Made by a program: the position numbers and the translations under genes | Shown: one piece after another, positions 1-8,190 of the stretch | How positions within the stretch are numbered: position 1 is the first letter of the stretch | How the letters are laid out: each line of letters begins with the position of its first letter | Origin: Saccharopolyspora spinosa NRRL 18395 | Lineage (GTDB): Bacteria > Actinomycetota > Actinomycetes > Mycobacteriales > Pseudonocardiaceae | Direction of reading: 5' to 3' | NCBI RefSeq assembly: GCF_000194155.1 | Contig: NZ_GL877878.1 | Coordinates: forward strand, 1,996,558 to 2,054,560 | Length of the DNA stretch: 58,003 nucleotides | The notes under the pieces: generated by a model | Told to the model about the DNA's origin: nothing | Seen by the model: the letters and a program-made list of their open reading frames with translations, nothing else | Database searches by the model: none

Positions 1-146
1 GGCCGGGACCGCTCGGTCAGCAGCTCTTCCAGCTCGCCATGCGTGATGCCACAGTCAGCGGCGCCGAGCTCCGTGATGATCGACTCGAACACCGCCCGAG
101 AGGATTCGAACGCTCCGGCGACATCGTGGTTCGCGTACCCTGCCAC
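1..146 (-). CDS. N-terminal part of an ISKra4-like transposase (runs off the window)
   Basis: This is the first 48 codons of a reverse-strand gene that continues beyond the left edge. The start is GTG at 146, preceded by a good ribosome site (AAGAAGGAG, 4 nt away). The protein begins VAGYANHDVAGAFESSRAVF and continues with an Ile/Glu-rich helix ending GITHGELEELLTERSR. This pattern (aromatic 'FESSR.VFE', then 'THGELEE') resembles the N terminus of ISKra4-family transposases as I remember them; the catalytic part lies outside the window. In mycobacteria gpgS lies next to folP2 on this side, so an IS may have separated them here. Family assignment is from memory and tentative. Confidence 0.5.
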   Translation of the reverse strand, partial: MAGYANHDVAGAFESSRAVFESIITELGAADCGITHGELEELLTERSR

Positions 147-147
147 A

Positions 148-206
148 GGGCTCCTTCTTTACGTTGATGGACGTCAGACAACCCACAACGTAACCAGAAG
201 GAGCCC
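148..206. repeat. Imperfect inverted repeat upstream of the transposase start
   Basis: The left arm 148-166 (GGGCTCCTTCTTTACGTTG) and right arm 186-206 form a stem of about 19 bp with one 2-nt bulge and a 19-nt loop. The arm nearest the transposase contains its ribosome binding site, so folding of a readthrough transcript would hide it. It may belong to the IS end, whose terminal repeat should lie near 206-212, or be an impinging-transcription control; neither is proven. Confidence 0.55.
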
Positions 207-267
207 AGACCACGATCACCACCCACCGACCCCCCCGACCACAGCTCCCCTCAAAAGAGCCACACCC

Positions 268-322
268 GTTTCAATTGAAACCACCCACCACAAAACCGCA
301 GAACCCCAGTTTCAACTGAAAC
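268..322. repeat. Two copies of a 14-bp palindrome (GTTTCAATTGAAAC type)
   Basis: GTTTCAATTGAAAC lies at 268-281 and a one-mismatch copy (GTTTCAACTGAAAC) at 309-322. A third copy sits inside the longer palindrome at 348-371. Between 207 and 347 I see no convincing gene. These belong to a dispersed palindrome family discussed in the findings. Confidence 0.8.
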
Positions 323-347
323 TGTTCACCTTGGGGATCCCAGGTGT

Positions 348-371
348 CCCCAGTTTCAATTGAAACTGGGG
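348..371 (-). terminator. Perfect 24-bp palindrome just downstream of folP2
   Basis: A perfect palindrome (arms CCCCAGTTTCAA/TTGAAACTGGGG) begins 4 bp past the folP2 stop codon. It has no spacer, so as RNA only the outer pairs would form. It probably serves as the folP2 transcription terminator, facing the convergent side of the IS region. Confidence 0.5.
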
Positions 372-375
372 AGGC

Positions 376-1245
376 TCAGGCCAAGGCTCGCAGGACCTGT
401 TCCGGTGGGTGGGTGCCAGCGATGGCCGCGACCATCTCCACCGTTCGGCGGGTTTCCACCACGTGGTGCGCGCGGAAGACCCGAGCGCCGCCCCAGGCCG
501 CGATCGCGGTGGCCGCCAGCGTGCCCTCCAGCCGCTCCGTGACCTCCGCGCCCAGGGTCTCGCCGATGAAGTCCTTGTTCGACAACGCCATCAGCACCGG
601 CCAGCCGGTCGCCACCAGCTCGCCGACCCGCCGCAGCAGCGTCAGGCCGTGCCAGGTGTTCTTGCCGAAGTCGTGGGTCGGGTCGATCAGCACTCCGTGT
701 GCGGGCACCCCGAGGCGCACCATCCGCTCGGCCCGCTCGACGAGTTCGGCGGTCACCTCGGCGACCACGTCGGCGTAGCGGGGCCGGTACGGATCGGTGC
801 GCGGCGGCAGGCCGCCGGTGTGCGAGCACACGACGCCGACGCCGAACTCGGCGGCCACCTCGGCGAGCTTCGGGTCGGCGCCCGCCCAGGTGTCGTTGAG
901 CAGGTCCGCCCCCGCCTCGCACACCTGGCGGGCCACGTCGTGGCGCCAGGTGTCGACGCTGATCACCAGGTTCGGGTGGCGTTCCCGGACCGCGGCGACG
1001 AACGGCGCCACCCGCCGGACCTCCTCGCCGGCGTCCACCACCTCGCCCTGCGCACCGGCGCGGACCCCGCCGATGTCGACGATGTCCGCGCCGTCGGCGA
1101 CGGCCCGGTCCACGGCGGCGGTGGCCGCGTCGGTCTCGAAGGTGCGCCCCCGGTCGAAGAACGAGTCGCGGGTGCGGTTGACGATCGCCATCACCAGCGG
1201 TCGGTCCTGGGGCATGTCCTTGTCGCGGAACCGGAGTGGCTGCAC
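376..1245 (-). CDS. folP2: Dihydropteroate synthase family protein, FolP2 type
   Basis: This is a TIM-barrel pterin-binding protein of about 289 residues. Family landmarks are MAIVNRTRDSFFD near the N terminus (pterin-binding loop, equivalent to 'NxTPDSF'), DIVDIGG, ISVDTW, LLNDTW, a central VCSHTGG, LIDPTHDFGKNT and the C-terminal ALSNKDFIGETLG. It is closer to mycobacterial FolP2 than to the folate-pathway FolP1; FolP2 enzymes are reported to lack normal dihydropteroate synthase activity, so folate synthesis should not be assumed. The order folP2-LOG-dapE matches M. tuberculosis. I chose GTG at 1245 because AGGA lies 9 nt upstream; GTG at 1263 and ATG at 1215 are alternatives. The 24-bp palindrome at 348-371 follows the stop. 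Confidence 0.85.
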   Translation of the reverse strand: MQPLRFRDKDMPQDRPLVMAIVNRTRDSFFDRGRTFETDAATAAVDRAVADGADIVDIGGVRAGAQGEVVDAGEEVRRVAPFVAAVRERHPNLVISVDTWRHDVARQVCEAGADLLNDTWAGADPKLAEVAAEFGVGVVCSHTGGLPPRTDPYRPRYADVVAEVTAELVERAERMVRLGVPAHGVLIDPTHDFGKNTWHGLTLLRRVGELVATGWPVLMALSNKDFIGETLGAEVTERLEGTLAATAIAAWGGARVFRAHHVVETRRTVEMVAAIAGTHPPEQVLRALA

Positions 1246-1302
1246 AACTGCAGATCCTGGCACGTGGCCAGGACCGAGCGGTATGTGGATCGGTTTGCGC
1301 AG

Positions 1303-1460
1303 CGGTGCAGGTAGCCGAAATCAGCGGCCGCCTCGACCCGACTTGTGCATGACCAATAAGCGGCATCGGGGTTGCACTCGTGAGACGACCGCTGAGAACC
1401 CGCGGCGGCACAAGTTGCGTACGTGGCGAAAGAAAACGCGGCTAACGCCGCTTGCCTGAC
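1303..1460. repeat. Dispersed ~150-bp intergenic repeat, copy 1
   Basis: The gap between folP2 and the LOG gene holds no gene. It shares GCGGCATCGGGG, AGACGAC..CTGAGAACCCGC and GCGGCT..CGCCGCTT blocks with similar stretches at 9068-9205 and 11390-11555. Inverted segments inside it suggest a folded RNA or a small non-autonomous element. Confidence 0.55.
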
Positions 1461-1515
1461 GCCTACGGGCAGTTCCGTGCGCCGCGCGGGTGCCCCTGGC
1501 TTTGGTCCGGGAGGG

Positions 1516-2052
1516 TCATGGGGCGCAGGCGTCCAGGGCTTCGTCGACGTCGGTGGCCACCGTGAGCACCTCCAGCGAGTGCTGGGTCGCGAAACCGGTG
1601 TCCACCAGGCCGTGCAGCCAGTCCATCAGCCCGCGGTAGTGCCCGTCGGGGTCCAGCAGCACGACCGGTTTGGCGTGCATGCCGATGTAGCGGGCCGTCC
1701 AGATCTCGAACAGCTCCTCGCAGGTGCCGATGCCGCCGGGCAGCGCGAGAAACGCCGTCGAGTGCGCGTCCATCAGGCCCTTGCGCTCCCGCATCGTGTC
1801 CACGACCAGCAGCTCGTCGGCCTCGGTATCGGCGACCTCGCGGTCCACCAGTGCGCGCGGGATGACGCCAACGGTCCGGCCGCCACCGGCCCGCGTCGCC
1901 CGGGCGACCTCGCCCATCATCGACACCCGGCCGCCGCCGGAGACCAGCGTCCAGCCGCGCTTGGCGATCTTGGTGCCCACCTCGGCAGCCAGGTCCAGGT
2001 GGTGCTGCGGCACCGGGCGCGACGCGCAGTAGACGCAGACCGCAACGTCCAC
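1516..2052 (-). CDS. LOG family protein (cytokinin riboside 5'-monophosphate phosphoribohydrolase type)
   Basis: A TIGR00730-type protein of 178 residues with a Rossmann-like fold. It begins MDVAVCVYCASR, has LVSGGGRVSMMGEVARA (nucleotide-binding Gly-rich loop) and carries the family signature LPGGIGTCEELFE with flanking ERKGLMD. LOG enzymes release adenine-type bases from nucleoside 5'-monophosphates; M. tuberculosis Rv1205 is a characterised example at the same chromosomal position. The start GTG at 2052 is preceded by GGGGGAG at 6 nt; a TTG at 2100 overlapping the stop of the upstream gene (TTGA) also has a GGAGG and would add 16 residues. It is translated just after a second LOG-family gene, so the two are likely one operon. 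Confidence 0.85.
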   Translation of the reverse strand: MDVAVCVYCASRPVPQHHLDLAAEVGTKIAKRGWTLVSGGGRVSMMGEVARATRAGGGRTVGVIPRALVDREVADTEADELLVVDTMRERKGLMDAHSTAFLALPGGIGTCEELFEIWTARYIGMHAKPVVLLDPDGHYRGLMDWLHGLVDTGFATQHSLEVLTVATDVDEALDACAP

Positions 2053-2096
2053 AGTGGTCTCCCCCGCGATTTCCCCCAGTTCGGATTCAGCGCTGC

Positions 2097-2882
2097 TCAA
2101 TGAGTGGCCTCCCACGCCTCGTACGCCTCCTGCACGATGCTGACCGCGTCGTCGATGTCGTCGGTGAGGTGCAGCAGCGCGAGATCCTTGTCGCCGATCT
2201 TGCCCGCGCCGTGCATGCTGTCCCGGATCCAGTCGTACAAGCCCTGCCAGTAGGACTTGCCGAACAGCACCACCGGGAACTTCGTGACCTTCTTCGTCTG
2301 CACCAGGGTCAGCGACTCGAACAGCTCGTCCATAGTGCCGAAGCCGCCGGGCAGGCAGACGAAGGCTTGCGCGTACTTGATGAACATCGTCTTGCGGACG
2401 AAGAAGTAGCGGAAGTTGACGCCGAGGTCCACCCACGGATTGAGGCCCTGCTCGAACGGCAGTTCGATGCCGAGTCCGATGGACAGCCCGCCGGCCTCCG
2501 ACGCGCCGCGGTTTACGGCCTCCATCGCGCCCGGTCCGCCGCCGGTGATCACCGCGCAACCGATCCTGGCCAGCGCAGCACCGAGCTCGACGCCGACGGC
2601 GTACTCCGGGTGTTCCCGGGAGGTCCGCGCCGAACCGAACACGGTCACCGCGCGCGGCACCTCGGCGAGCGCGCCGAAGCCCTCCACGAACTCGGACTGG
2701 ATGCGCATCACCCGCCACGGGTCGGTGTGCACCCAGTCCGACGGGCCGCGCGAGTCCAGCAGCCGCTGGTCGGTGGTGGTCGGATCGCTCAAACTCGCCC
2801 GGCGCAGCACCACGGGTCCGCGTTGCTTCTCCTGGGGGCGTTCCGAGCCGTTCGGCTCGCCCCACACGCCTTCGATTGTCAT
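2097..2882 (-). CDS. LOG family (TIGR00730) protein, longer paralogue
   Basis: A 261-residue protein with a ~70-residue N-terminal extension (including TDPWRVMRIQSEFVEGF) followed by the Rossmann core: VTVFGSARTS, VITGGGPGAMEAVN, and the signature LPGGFGTMDELFE. FFVRKTMFIKYA occupies the position of the conserved Arg-Lys pair. The glycine-rich loop GGGPGAMEA binds the nucleotide phosphate in this family. It ends 45 nt before the second LOG gene, or overlaps it if the TTG start is used. ATG at 2882 starts the gene; a divergent SPFH gene lies 223 bp away, so this gap must hold both promoters. Substrate unknown. Confidence 0.85.
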   Translation of the reverse strand: MTIEGVWGEPNGSERPQEKQRGPVVLRRASLSDPTTTDQRLLDSRGPSDWVHTDPWRVMRIQSEFVEGFGALAEVPRAVTVFGSARTSREHPEYAVGVELGAALARIGCAVITGGGPGAMEAVNRGASEAGGLSIGLGIELPFEQGLNPWVDLGVNFRYFFVRKTMFIKYAQAFVCLPGGFGTMDELFESLTLVQTKKVTKFPVVLFGKSYWQGLYDWIRDSMHGAGKIGDKDLALLHLTDDIDDAVSIVQEAYEAWEATH

Positions 2883-3105
2883 GCGGTCGAGAGTACGCAC
2901 GGGCGATCGGCACCCATCGCCTGCCCGCCCCGGGAAATGGCTGTTCACGAGGGATTCACACGAGCGTGCAGCGGCGTACGATACGAAGAAAAGATCTAGT
3001 GGCGCCGGCGACGCCGGCCGCGCACACCACGCAGATCCGCCTCGATCTACGCAGGCGCCGGAGCGGGTCGCCGGGCACGACCGGAATCTAGCCCGGGAGC
3101 CAGCC

Positions 3106-4089
3106 ATGCTCATAGAACTGCTGATCCTCATCATCGCCCTGGGTGTTATCTACGTAGCCGCGAGCGTCAAGGTCATCAAGCAGTACGAGCGCGGCGTGGT
3201 GTTTCGCCTCGGCCGCCTGCAGGAGCTCACCCGCGGACCAGGGCTGACGACGATCGTCCCGGTGATGGACCGGATGCGGAAGGTCAACCTGCAGATCGTC
3301 ACCATGCCGGTGCCGGCCCAGGAGGGCATCACCCGCGACAACGTGACCGTCCGGGTGGATGCGGTCGTGTACTTCAAGGTCGAGGACCCGGCGCGCGCGA
3401 TCGTCAACGTCGAGGACTACCTGTTCGCTGTCGGCCAGGTCGCGCAGACTTCGCTGCGCTCGATCATCGGCAAGAGCGACCTAGACGACCTGCTGTCCAA
3501 CCGCGAACGGCTCAACCAGGGCCTGGAGCTGATGATCGACAACCCGGCGCTGGGCTGGGGCGTGCACATCGACCGGGTGGAGATCAAGGACGTCTCGCTG
3601 CCGGAGTCCATGAAGCGCTCGATCGCCCGCCAGGCCGAAGCAGAACGCGAAAGGCGTTCGCGAGTCATCTCGGCGGACGGCGAGTTCCAGGCATCCCGCA
3701 GGCTCGCCGACGCGGCGCACGTCATGGCCGACACCCCGGCCGCGCTCCAACTGCGCCTGCTGGAAACGGTCGTCGAAGTGGCCGCGGAGAAGAACTCCAC
3801 GCTGGTGCTGCCCTTCCCGGTCGAACTCCTGCAGTTCGTCGACACCGCGAAGCACATCGCCGCCGCGACGAGCGGAGACGCAGCCCCGAGCGAGGAGCCC
3901 GCGAAGCAGCCGGTGGAGCTCACCGACGCGGAGCGGGAGGCGGCGGAGCTGCCCGCAGCGAGGCCGGAGGCAGCGGAGCTGCCGCAGCAACGCGAGGAAA
4001 CCGACGGCCGGAGGGCGAGCACGGCGAAGCCGGCGGAGCGCTCGGAGAGCGCGGGGAGCGGCGAGGAGTCGATGCTCGGCATCGCCTGA
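3106..4089 (+). CDS. SPFH/band-7 (slipin/stomatin-like) membrane protein
   Basis: A 327-residue protein with an N-terminal membrane segment (residues 1-22, LIELLILIIALGVIYVAA) followed directly by a band-7 domain: VKVIKQYERGVVFRLGR, GPGL, VTMPVPAQEGITRDNVTV, VDAVVYFKV and LRSIIGKSDLDDLLSNR. A coiled-coil stretch with EAERERRSRVISADGE is typical of slipins. The last 70 residues are Ala/Glu/Pro rich and look unstructured. It starts at ATG 3106 with GGGAG upstream. Slipins scaffold membrane microdomains and often partner with an NfeD protease, but no nfeD gene is adjacent. It faces dapE, with a terminator between them. Confidence 0.9.
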   Translation: MLIELLILIIALGVIYVAASVKVIKQYERGVVFRLGRLQELTRGPGLTTIVPVMDRMRKVNLQIVTMPVPAQEGITRDNVTVRVDAVVYFKVEDPARAIVNVEDYLFAVGQVAQTSLRSIIGKSDLDDLLSNRERLNQGLELMIDNPALGWGVHIDRVEIKDVSLPESMKRSIARQAEAERERRSRVISADGEFQASRRLADAAHVMADTPAALQLRLLETVVEVAAEKNSTLVLPFPVELLQFVDTAKHIAAATSGDAAPSEEPAKQPVELTDAEREAAELPAARPEAAELPQQREETDGRRASTAKPAERSESAGSGEESMLGIA

Positions 4090-4107
4090 TCCCGCGCGTT
4101 GAGCGGA

Positions 4108-4155
4108 GTGAGGGGCACCCGTGACCGAATTGCCTGGTCACGAATGCCCCCTCAC
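4108..4155. terminator. Bidirectional terminator between the slipin gene and dapE
   Basis: GTGAGGGGCA..CCGTGACC pairs with TGGTCACG..TGCCCCCTCAC with small bulges and an 8-nt loop. The convergent genes end at 4089 and 4160, so one hairpin can serve both. Confidence 0.75.
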
Positions 4156-4159
4156 AGGA

Positions 4160-5236
4160 TCACGAGAGGAAGCGGTGGAGGACCTCGGCGCAATGGCGGA
4201 TTTCCGCCGTCGCGACGTGCTCCTGCTTGGTGTGGGCCAGGGTCGGTGAGCCCGGGCCGAAATTCACCGCCGGGAGGCCGCGGGCCGCGAAGCGGGCCAC
4301 GTCGGTCCAGCCGAGCTTCGCGACCGGCTGCGCACCGGAGGCCTCGACCAGTTGCGCTGCCGCCGGGGCGGTCAGGCCGGGCAGCGCGCCCGGGGCCCCA
4401 TCGACCACCGCGACCTCGAAGCCGCCGAAGACCTCGCGCAGGTGCGCTTCGGCGTCGGCCAACGACTTGTCCGGGGCGAACCGGTGGTTGACCGACACCA
4501 CGCACTCGTCCGGCACCACGTTCCCCGCGACACCGCCGTCGATCCGGACCGCCTGCAGGCCTTCCCGGAATTGCAGGCCGTCGATCACCGGGTTGCGCGG
4601 CGTGTAGTCGACCAGCCGCTGAAGCACCGGGTGCGCCGCGTGAATCGCGTTGAGTCCCATCCACGCGCGAGCCGTGTGCGCGCGGGTACCCGTGGTGCGG
4701 ACCTCCACGCGCATGGTGCCCTGACAGCCCGCCTCGATCGCGGCGTTCGACGGCTCGCACACCACCGCGAGGTCGCCGGCGAGCCAGTCCGGCAGCTCCC
4801 GCTCAATGCGGTTCAGGCCGTTCCGCTCGGCTTCCACTTCTTCGCAGTCGTAGAACACGAAAGTCAGGTCGTGGCGCGGTTCGGTGAGGGTCGCGGCGAG
4901 GTGCAGCATGACCGCGTCGCCGCCCTTCATGTCGACCGTGCCGCAGCCGTGCAGGACCTCCTCGGCGCCCGACCCGGTGCGCCGCAGCGGGAGGTTGTCG
5001 TTGATCGGCACGGTGTCCAGGTGTCCGGCCAGCACCACCCGCGAATCCCGGCCGAGGTTCGTCCGCGCCAGCACCGCGTCGCCGTTGCGCACCACTTCGA
5101 GGTGCGGCGCTTGGGCGCGCAACGCCTGTTCCACCGCATCGGCGATGGCTTTCTCCCCGCCGGAAACGCTGGGGATGTCCACCAGCGCGGCGGTGAGCTC
5201 GACGGGGTCAGCGGTGATATCGAACGACGCAGTCAC
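4160..5236 (-). CDS. dapE: Succinyl-diaminopimelate desuccinylase
   Basis: A 358-residue M20 metallopeptidase-family enzyme that hydrolyses N-succinyl-LL-2,6-diaminopimelate to LL-diaminopimelate and succinate in the lysine/peptidoglycan branch. Zinc ligands and catalytic residues are visible: AGHLDTVP (His72, Asp74), [10 protein letters not shown] (Asp102), YDCEEVE (Glu132/133), VCEPS, and a C-terminal LAHTKQEH (last metal His). The dimerisation lid insert with [15 protein letters not shown] follows. Length is normal for actinobacterial DapE. The other succinylase-branch genes dapD and dapC lie within 8 kb, although not in one operon. ATG at 5236 is a plain start. Confidence 0.95.
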   Translation of the reverse strand: MTASFDITADPVELTAALVDIPSVSGGEKAIADAVEQALRAQAPHLEVVRNGDAVLARTNLGRDSRVVLAGHLDTVPINDNLPLRRTGSGAEEVLHGCGTVDMKGGDAVMLHLAATLTEPRHDLTFVFYDCEEVEAERNGLNRIERELPDWLAGDLAVVCEPSNAAIEAGCQGTMRVEVRTTGTRAHTARAWMGLNAIHAAHPVLQRLVDYTPRNPVIDGLQFREGLQAVRIDGGVAGNVVPDECVVSVNHRFAPDKSLADAEAHLREVFGGFEVAVVDGAPGALPGLTAPAAAQLVEASGAQPVAKLGWTDVARFAARGLPAVNFGPGSPTLAHTKQEHVATAEIRHCAEVLHRFLS

Positions 5237-5461
5237 GCCCCGGAGGCTACCCGGGGGGTCTCCGTTTCCGCTGGTAGCGACCCGTCAGCACGTCTGGGCG
5301 CTACCGCACCGGACCGCTCTCACGGGACCTGACCAGCAGAGACGGCGTTCGCCGGGCGTCGGGAACGGATGGGAACGGATGGGAACGGATGGGAACCGGA
5401 TCCGCGCAACCACCGTCCAACGCGTGATCATCACGCTAGGCAGCCGCCGCTGGAGGTGGGC
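5237..5461. other. Intergenic region with a tandem repeat and a dispersed hairpin-like motif
   Basis: It lies between dapE and the EspC-like gene. It contains the block CCGCTCTCACGGGACCTGAC near 5313, close to CCGCTCACGGGATCTGACC at 27490, and the decamer array listed separately. No tRNA or further gene is seen. Confidence 0.5.
5361..5400. repeat. Tandem decamer GGGAACGGAT, four copies
   Basis: Three exact copies and one final copy with two changes (GGGAACCGGA) lie head to tail, 60-100 bp upstream of the EspC-like start codon. The 10-bp period puts every unit on the same helix face, which would suit a regulator; slippage alone could also explain it. Confidence 0.85.
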
Positions 5462-5767
5462 ATGGATTACACGGCCAATCCCGACGCGCTCAGGAAGGCT
5501 GGGGCGAGCGCGAAATCGGCCGGCGAGCAGGCCGGGCAGGTCAAGCTCGGACCCCCGCCCGAGGACATCGCCGAGGCGATGCCCGGCGGCAAGTCGGAAG
5601 GCGCGGCGAAGCAGGTCGCACAAAGCTGGGAGAAGGCGATCAAGTCCTGGAGCGAGGCCGCCCTCCAGCACGGCGATTCGCTGAACGCGACCGCCGACGA
5701 GTACCAGAACTCCGACGAGTCCGGCGCGGCCGACATAGGCCGCCTCGAAGCACAGGCCGGAAGGTAG
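5462..5767 (+). CDS. Small helical EspC/WXG100-like protein
   Basis: A 101-residue acidic helical protein starting at ATG with GGAGGTGGGC immediately upstream. It begins MDYTANPDALRKAGASAKS and contains a W near the middle (SWEKAIKSWSEAALQHGDSL) flanked by predicted long helices, the usual shape of actinobacterial type VII secretion substrates of the EspC/WXG100 superfamily. It ends 8 nt before the hydrolase gene, whose own N terminus is also helical and could pair with it. No ESX core genes (eccC, mycP) occur in the window. Secretion is inferred from family shape, not shown. Confidence 0.7.
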   Translation: MDYTANPDALRKAGASAKSAGEQAGQVKLGPPPEDIAEAMPGGKSEGAAKQVAQSWEKAIKSWSEAALQHGDSLNATADEYQNSDESGAADIGRLEAQAGR

Positions 5768-5775
5768 GCAGCGAG

Positions 5776-7551
5776 ATGGTGTCCTTCGCCGATGTGCGTC
5801 GCTGGAAACCGGAGGGCCTCGACGCCGTCCACAACGACCTCGGCAAGCGCCGCGACGACCTGATCAACCTGCAGGACGAGCTGGACGGCGCCAAGAACCC
5901 CGAGGGCTGGAACGGGAAAGCCGCCGACGGCTCGGCCAAGCAGCACGAGAAGCTGATGTCGGACATGCGCTCGCTGGTGGCCGAGGTCGCCACCGTGCGG
6001 GTCGCGGTCGCCGCGGCGGCCGACGACGTCGCCAGGATCAAGCAGCAGATCCAGCAGGCCGAGCACGAGGCGCAGGCCAACGGCTTCGAGATCACCGAAG
6101 AGGGCGGCGTCAAGGACGTCAAGCCGCCGCAGGACGTGCCGGAAGACCAGCTGGAGCAGGTCAAGCAGCAGCGGATCCAGGTCCGCGACAAGCTGGTCGA
6201 GACGATCGAGAAGATCCTCGACGAGGCCGAACGCACCGACGCCGAACTCGCCAAGGCGCTGACCTCGGCGGAGCAGGACGAGATCAAGCCCGGCAAAGGC
6301 GATTCCCTGGCCGATGCCGCGAACACCGACGACATCAAGGCCCTCGCGGAGTCCGCCGGGAAACCGAAGGACGACTCGCCGAAGGCCACGGCGGAGTGGT
6401 GGAAGTCGCTGTCCGACGAGCAGCGCGCGGCGCTGCGCGAGAACCCGCCCGAATGGCTGGGCAACCGCGACGGCATCCCCGCGGAGGTCCGCGACGAGGC
6501 CAACCGCAGCCGGATCGACGACGTGCGCGGCGACCTGCAGGCGGAGAAGGCGAAGCTGGAACAGGGCGGCGTTTCCGAGGACGAGAAGGAAAAGCTCCAG
6601 CAGGTCAACGACAAGCTCAAGTCCCTCGACGAGGTCGAGAAGACCATCGCCAAGGAGCAGCCGCCGCGCCAGTTGCTGGTGCTCGACAGCAGCGGCGAGC
6701 GGATGAAGGCAGCCGTGGCGGTGGGCGATGTGGACACCGCCGACCACGTCTCGGTGTTCACCCCCGGCTACACGACGACGGTCCAGGGCAGCCTCGGCGA
6801 CTACGACTCGAAGATGCAGGAACTGGTCAAGGAATCGAAGGCCGAACTCAACCGCAACGGCAAGGACGACAGCGTCGCCGCAGTCGCCTGGCTGGGCTAC
6901 GAGGCCCCGCAGAAGTCCGAGGACACGGACGTTTTCGGCGATTCGGTGGTCAGCTCCAACTCCGCCCAGGAAGGCGGGGAGAAGCTGAACAACTTCTACA
7001 AGGGGATCAACGAGTCCCGCGACACCGACCCGCACCTGACCGCGATCGGGCACTCCTACGGCTCCACCACCACCGGCTACGCCCTGCAGGGCGGCGGCCA
7101 CGGCGTCGACGACGCGATCATCTTCGGCTCGCCCGGCGTCGGCACCAACGACATCGAGGACCTGCACGTCCCGGAGGGGCACGCCTTCCGGTTGGAAGCC
7201 AAGGACGACCCGGTCGCGGACTTCGCCCGGTTCGGCGGCGACCCGTCCCACATGGACGGTTTCAAGGACCTGTCCACCGAGAAGTCGGCCGAGGGCAAGG
7301 GCGTCGAGGGCCACAGCGATTACCTGAAACCCGACACCACCAGCCAGCACAACATGGCTTCAGTGGTCGCGGGCTTGCCGGACAACACTGTGGAGGGCAA
7401 GACCGACGGCGTCGGCGATGTGATCTCCTACGTGCCGCACCAGGCCCAGGAAGCGGGCTCCGCGATCTACGACTTCGGCGAGAAGACGGTGTCCGGTGCC
7501 AAGGACCTGGGCGAGAAGACGGTATCCGGCATCAAGGACTTCTTCTCATGA
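5776..7551 (+). CDS. Alpha/beta hydrolase with DUF1023 and helical N-terminal domain
   Basis: A 591-residue protein. Residues 1-110 form a WXG-like helical hairpin (MVSFADVRRWKPEGLD.., NGKAADGSAKQ), residues 110-300 are charged coiled coil (EDQLEQVKQQRIQVRDKL), and residues ~310-540 are a DUF1023 alpha/beta hydrolase. The nucleophile elbow IGHSYGSTTTG places the serine near 427; VSVFTPGYTTT is the oxyanion-strand region and FGSPGVG follows. The C terminus has two copies of a GEKTVSGxKD motif. The protein is probably exported with, or through partnership with, the preceding small helical protein. Its stop codon overlaps the start of the LppA-like gene (ATGA). A shrunken second copy lies at 8191-8575. 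Confidence 0.85.
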   Translation: MVSFADVRRWKPEGLDAVHNDLGKRRDDLINLQDELDGAKNPEGWNGKAADGSAKQHEKLMSDMRSLVAEVATVRVAVAAAADDVARIKQQIQQAEHEAQANGFEITEEGGVKDVKPPQDVPEDQLEQVKQQRIQVRDKLVETIEKILDEAERTDAELAKALTSAEQDEIKPGKGDSLADAANTDDIKALAESAGKPKDDSPKATAEWWKSLSDEQRAALRENPPEWLGNRDGIPAEVRDEANRSRIDDVRGDLQAEKAKLEQGGVSEDEKEKLQQVNDKLKSLDEVEKTIAKEQPPRQLLVLDSSGERMKAAVAVGDVDTADHVSVFTPGYTTTVQGSLGDYDSKMQELVKESKAELNRNGKDDSVAAVAWLGYEAPQKSEDTDVFGDSVVSSNSAQEGGEKLNNFYKGINESRDTDPHLTAIGHSYGSTTTGYALQGGGHGVDDAIIFGSPGVGTNDIEDLHVPEGHAFRLEAKDDPVADFARFGGDPSHMDGFKDLSTEKSAEGKGVEGHSDYLKPDTTSQHNMASVVAGLPDNTVEGKTDGVGDVISYVPHQAQEAGSAIYDFGEKTVSGAKDLGEKTVSGIKDFFS

Positions 7552-8078
7552 GAAAACTCATCCTGTTCGTCCTCTGCGGTCTGCTCGCCACCAGCTGCGC
7601 GAGCGGACCTGAACCGTCCGACGGGGGAAACGTGTCAGACCCGCACAGCATGCTGCAGCAGCGACCGTCTATGGAAGAGATCACCTCGCGCTACGAGGAA
7701 ATGCAGCAGAAGCTGCGGGATCGGCTGTCCGCCGATCTCGGCCTCGCGACGCCGTGGATCAACAAGGGCGACCCCGGCCAGGCGGCCTGCCAGGGCAAGG
7801 AGCTCTCGCATGTCGACGGCGCCGAAGAGCACAGTCTGGACACCTGGGTCTACGAGGGCAATATCCCGGACGGCGAGTGGGACCGGGCTCAGCAGATCGC
7901 CATCGACGTCACCAAGGAGTACGGCTTCAAGGAGCTGGAGATCGTGGTGAACCGGCCCGGTGACCACAAGGTCGAGATGCGGGACGACTTCGGCGCGAAG
8001 CTGCAGTTCGGCACCAAGGTGAACACGATCATGAGCCTCCGCACCGGCTGTCACCTGCTCCAGTCCGCCAAGGGCTGA
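7548..8078 (+). CDS. LppA-family lipoprotein
   Basis: A 176-residue precursor with a lipoprotein signal: MRKLILFVLCGLLATSC, lipobox ATSC with Cys17. The mature part starts with a low-complexity linker and then MLQQRPSMEEITSRYEEMQQ, followed by a mixed domain ending TGCHLLQSAKG. It resembles mycobacterial LppA/LppB lipoproteins (Rv2543/Rv2544), whose role is unknown. Its start overlaps the hydrolase stop (ATGA), so the two are translationally coupled and may act together at the cell surface. A near-duplicate without a signal peptide occurs at 8613-9050. Confidence 0.8.
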   Translation: MRKLILFVLCGLLATSCASGPEPSDGGNVSDPHSMLQQRPSMEEITSRYEEMQQKLRDRLSADLGLATPWINKGDPGQAACQGKELSHVDGAEEHSLDTWVYEGNIPDGEWDRAQQIAIDVTKEYGFKELEIVVNRPGDHKVEMRDDFGAKLQFGTKVNTIMSLRTGCHLLQSAKG

Positions 8079-8101
8079 CCCCAGTAGCGGCCGCCAGCCG
8101 T

Positions 8102-8160
8102 GAGTCCTTCGGGTTGCTGCGGCGGCCCGAAGGACTCCCGGCCGCGTCTCCGCAGCAACC
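8102..8160 (+). terminator. Hairpin with a competing second pairing, downstream of the LppA-like gene
   Basis: Arms 8102-8113 and 8126-8137 (GAGTCCTTCGGG/CCCGAAGGACTC) form a perfect 12-bp stem. Its loop segment 8112-8122 (GGTTGCTGCGG) is also exactly complementary to 8150-8160. The two helices therefore either exclude each other at their edge or stack as a pseudoknot. The simplest role is a terminator; a switch controlling the downstream copy is possible. Confidence 0.6.
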
Positions 8161-8190
8161 GACCAGTTCGCCGAAAGGCCAGGCCGCGTC

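Noticed and set aside
268..371. Three GTTTCAATTGAAAC-like repeats as a CRISPR array
   Set aside because: Only three short, self-palindromic copies with unequal gaps (27 and 30 bp) and no cas genes; they match the dispersed palindrome family.
5467..7350. A 627-codon reverse-strand open frame opposite the DUF1023 gene
   Set aside because: It is the mirror of a high-GC gene: low-complexity Val/Leu/Gly/Arg composition, no domain, and the forward gene has clear motifs and ribosome site.
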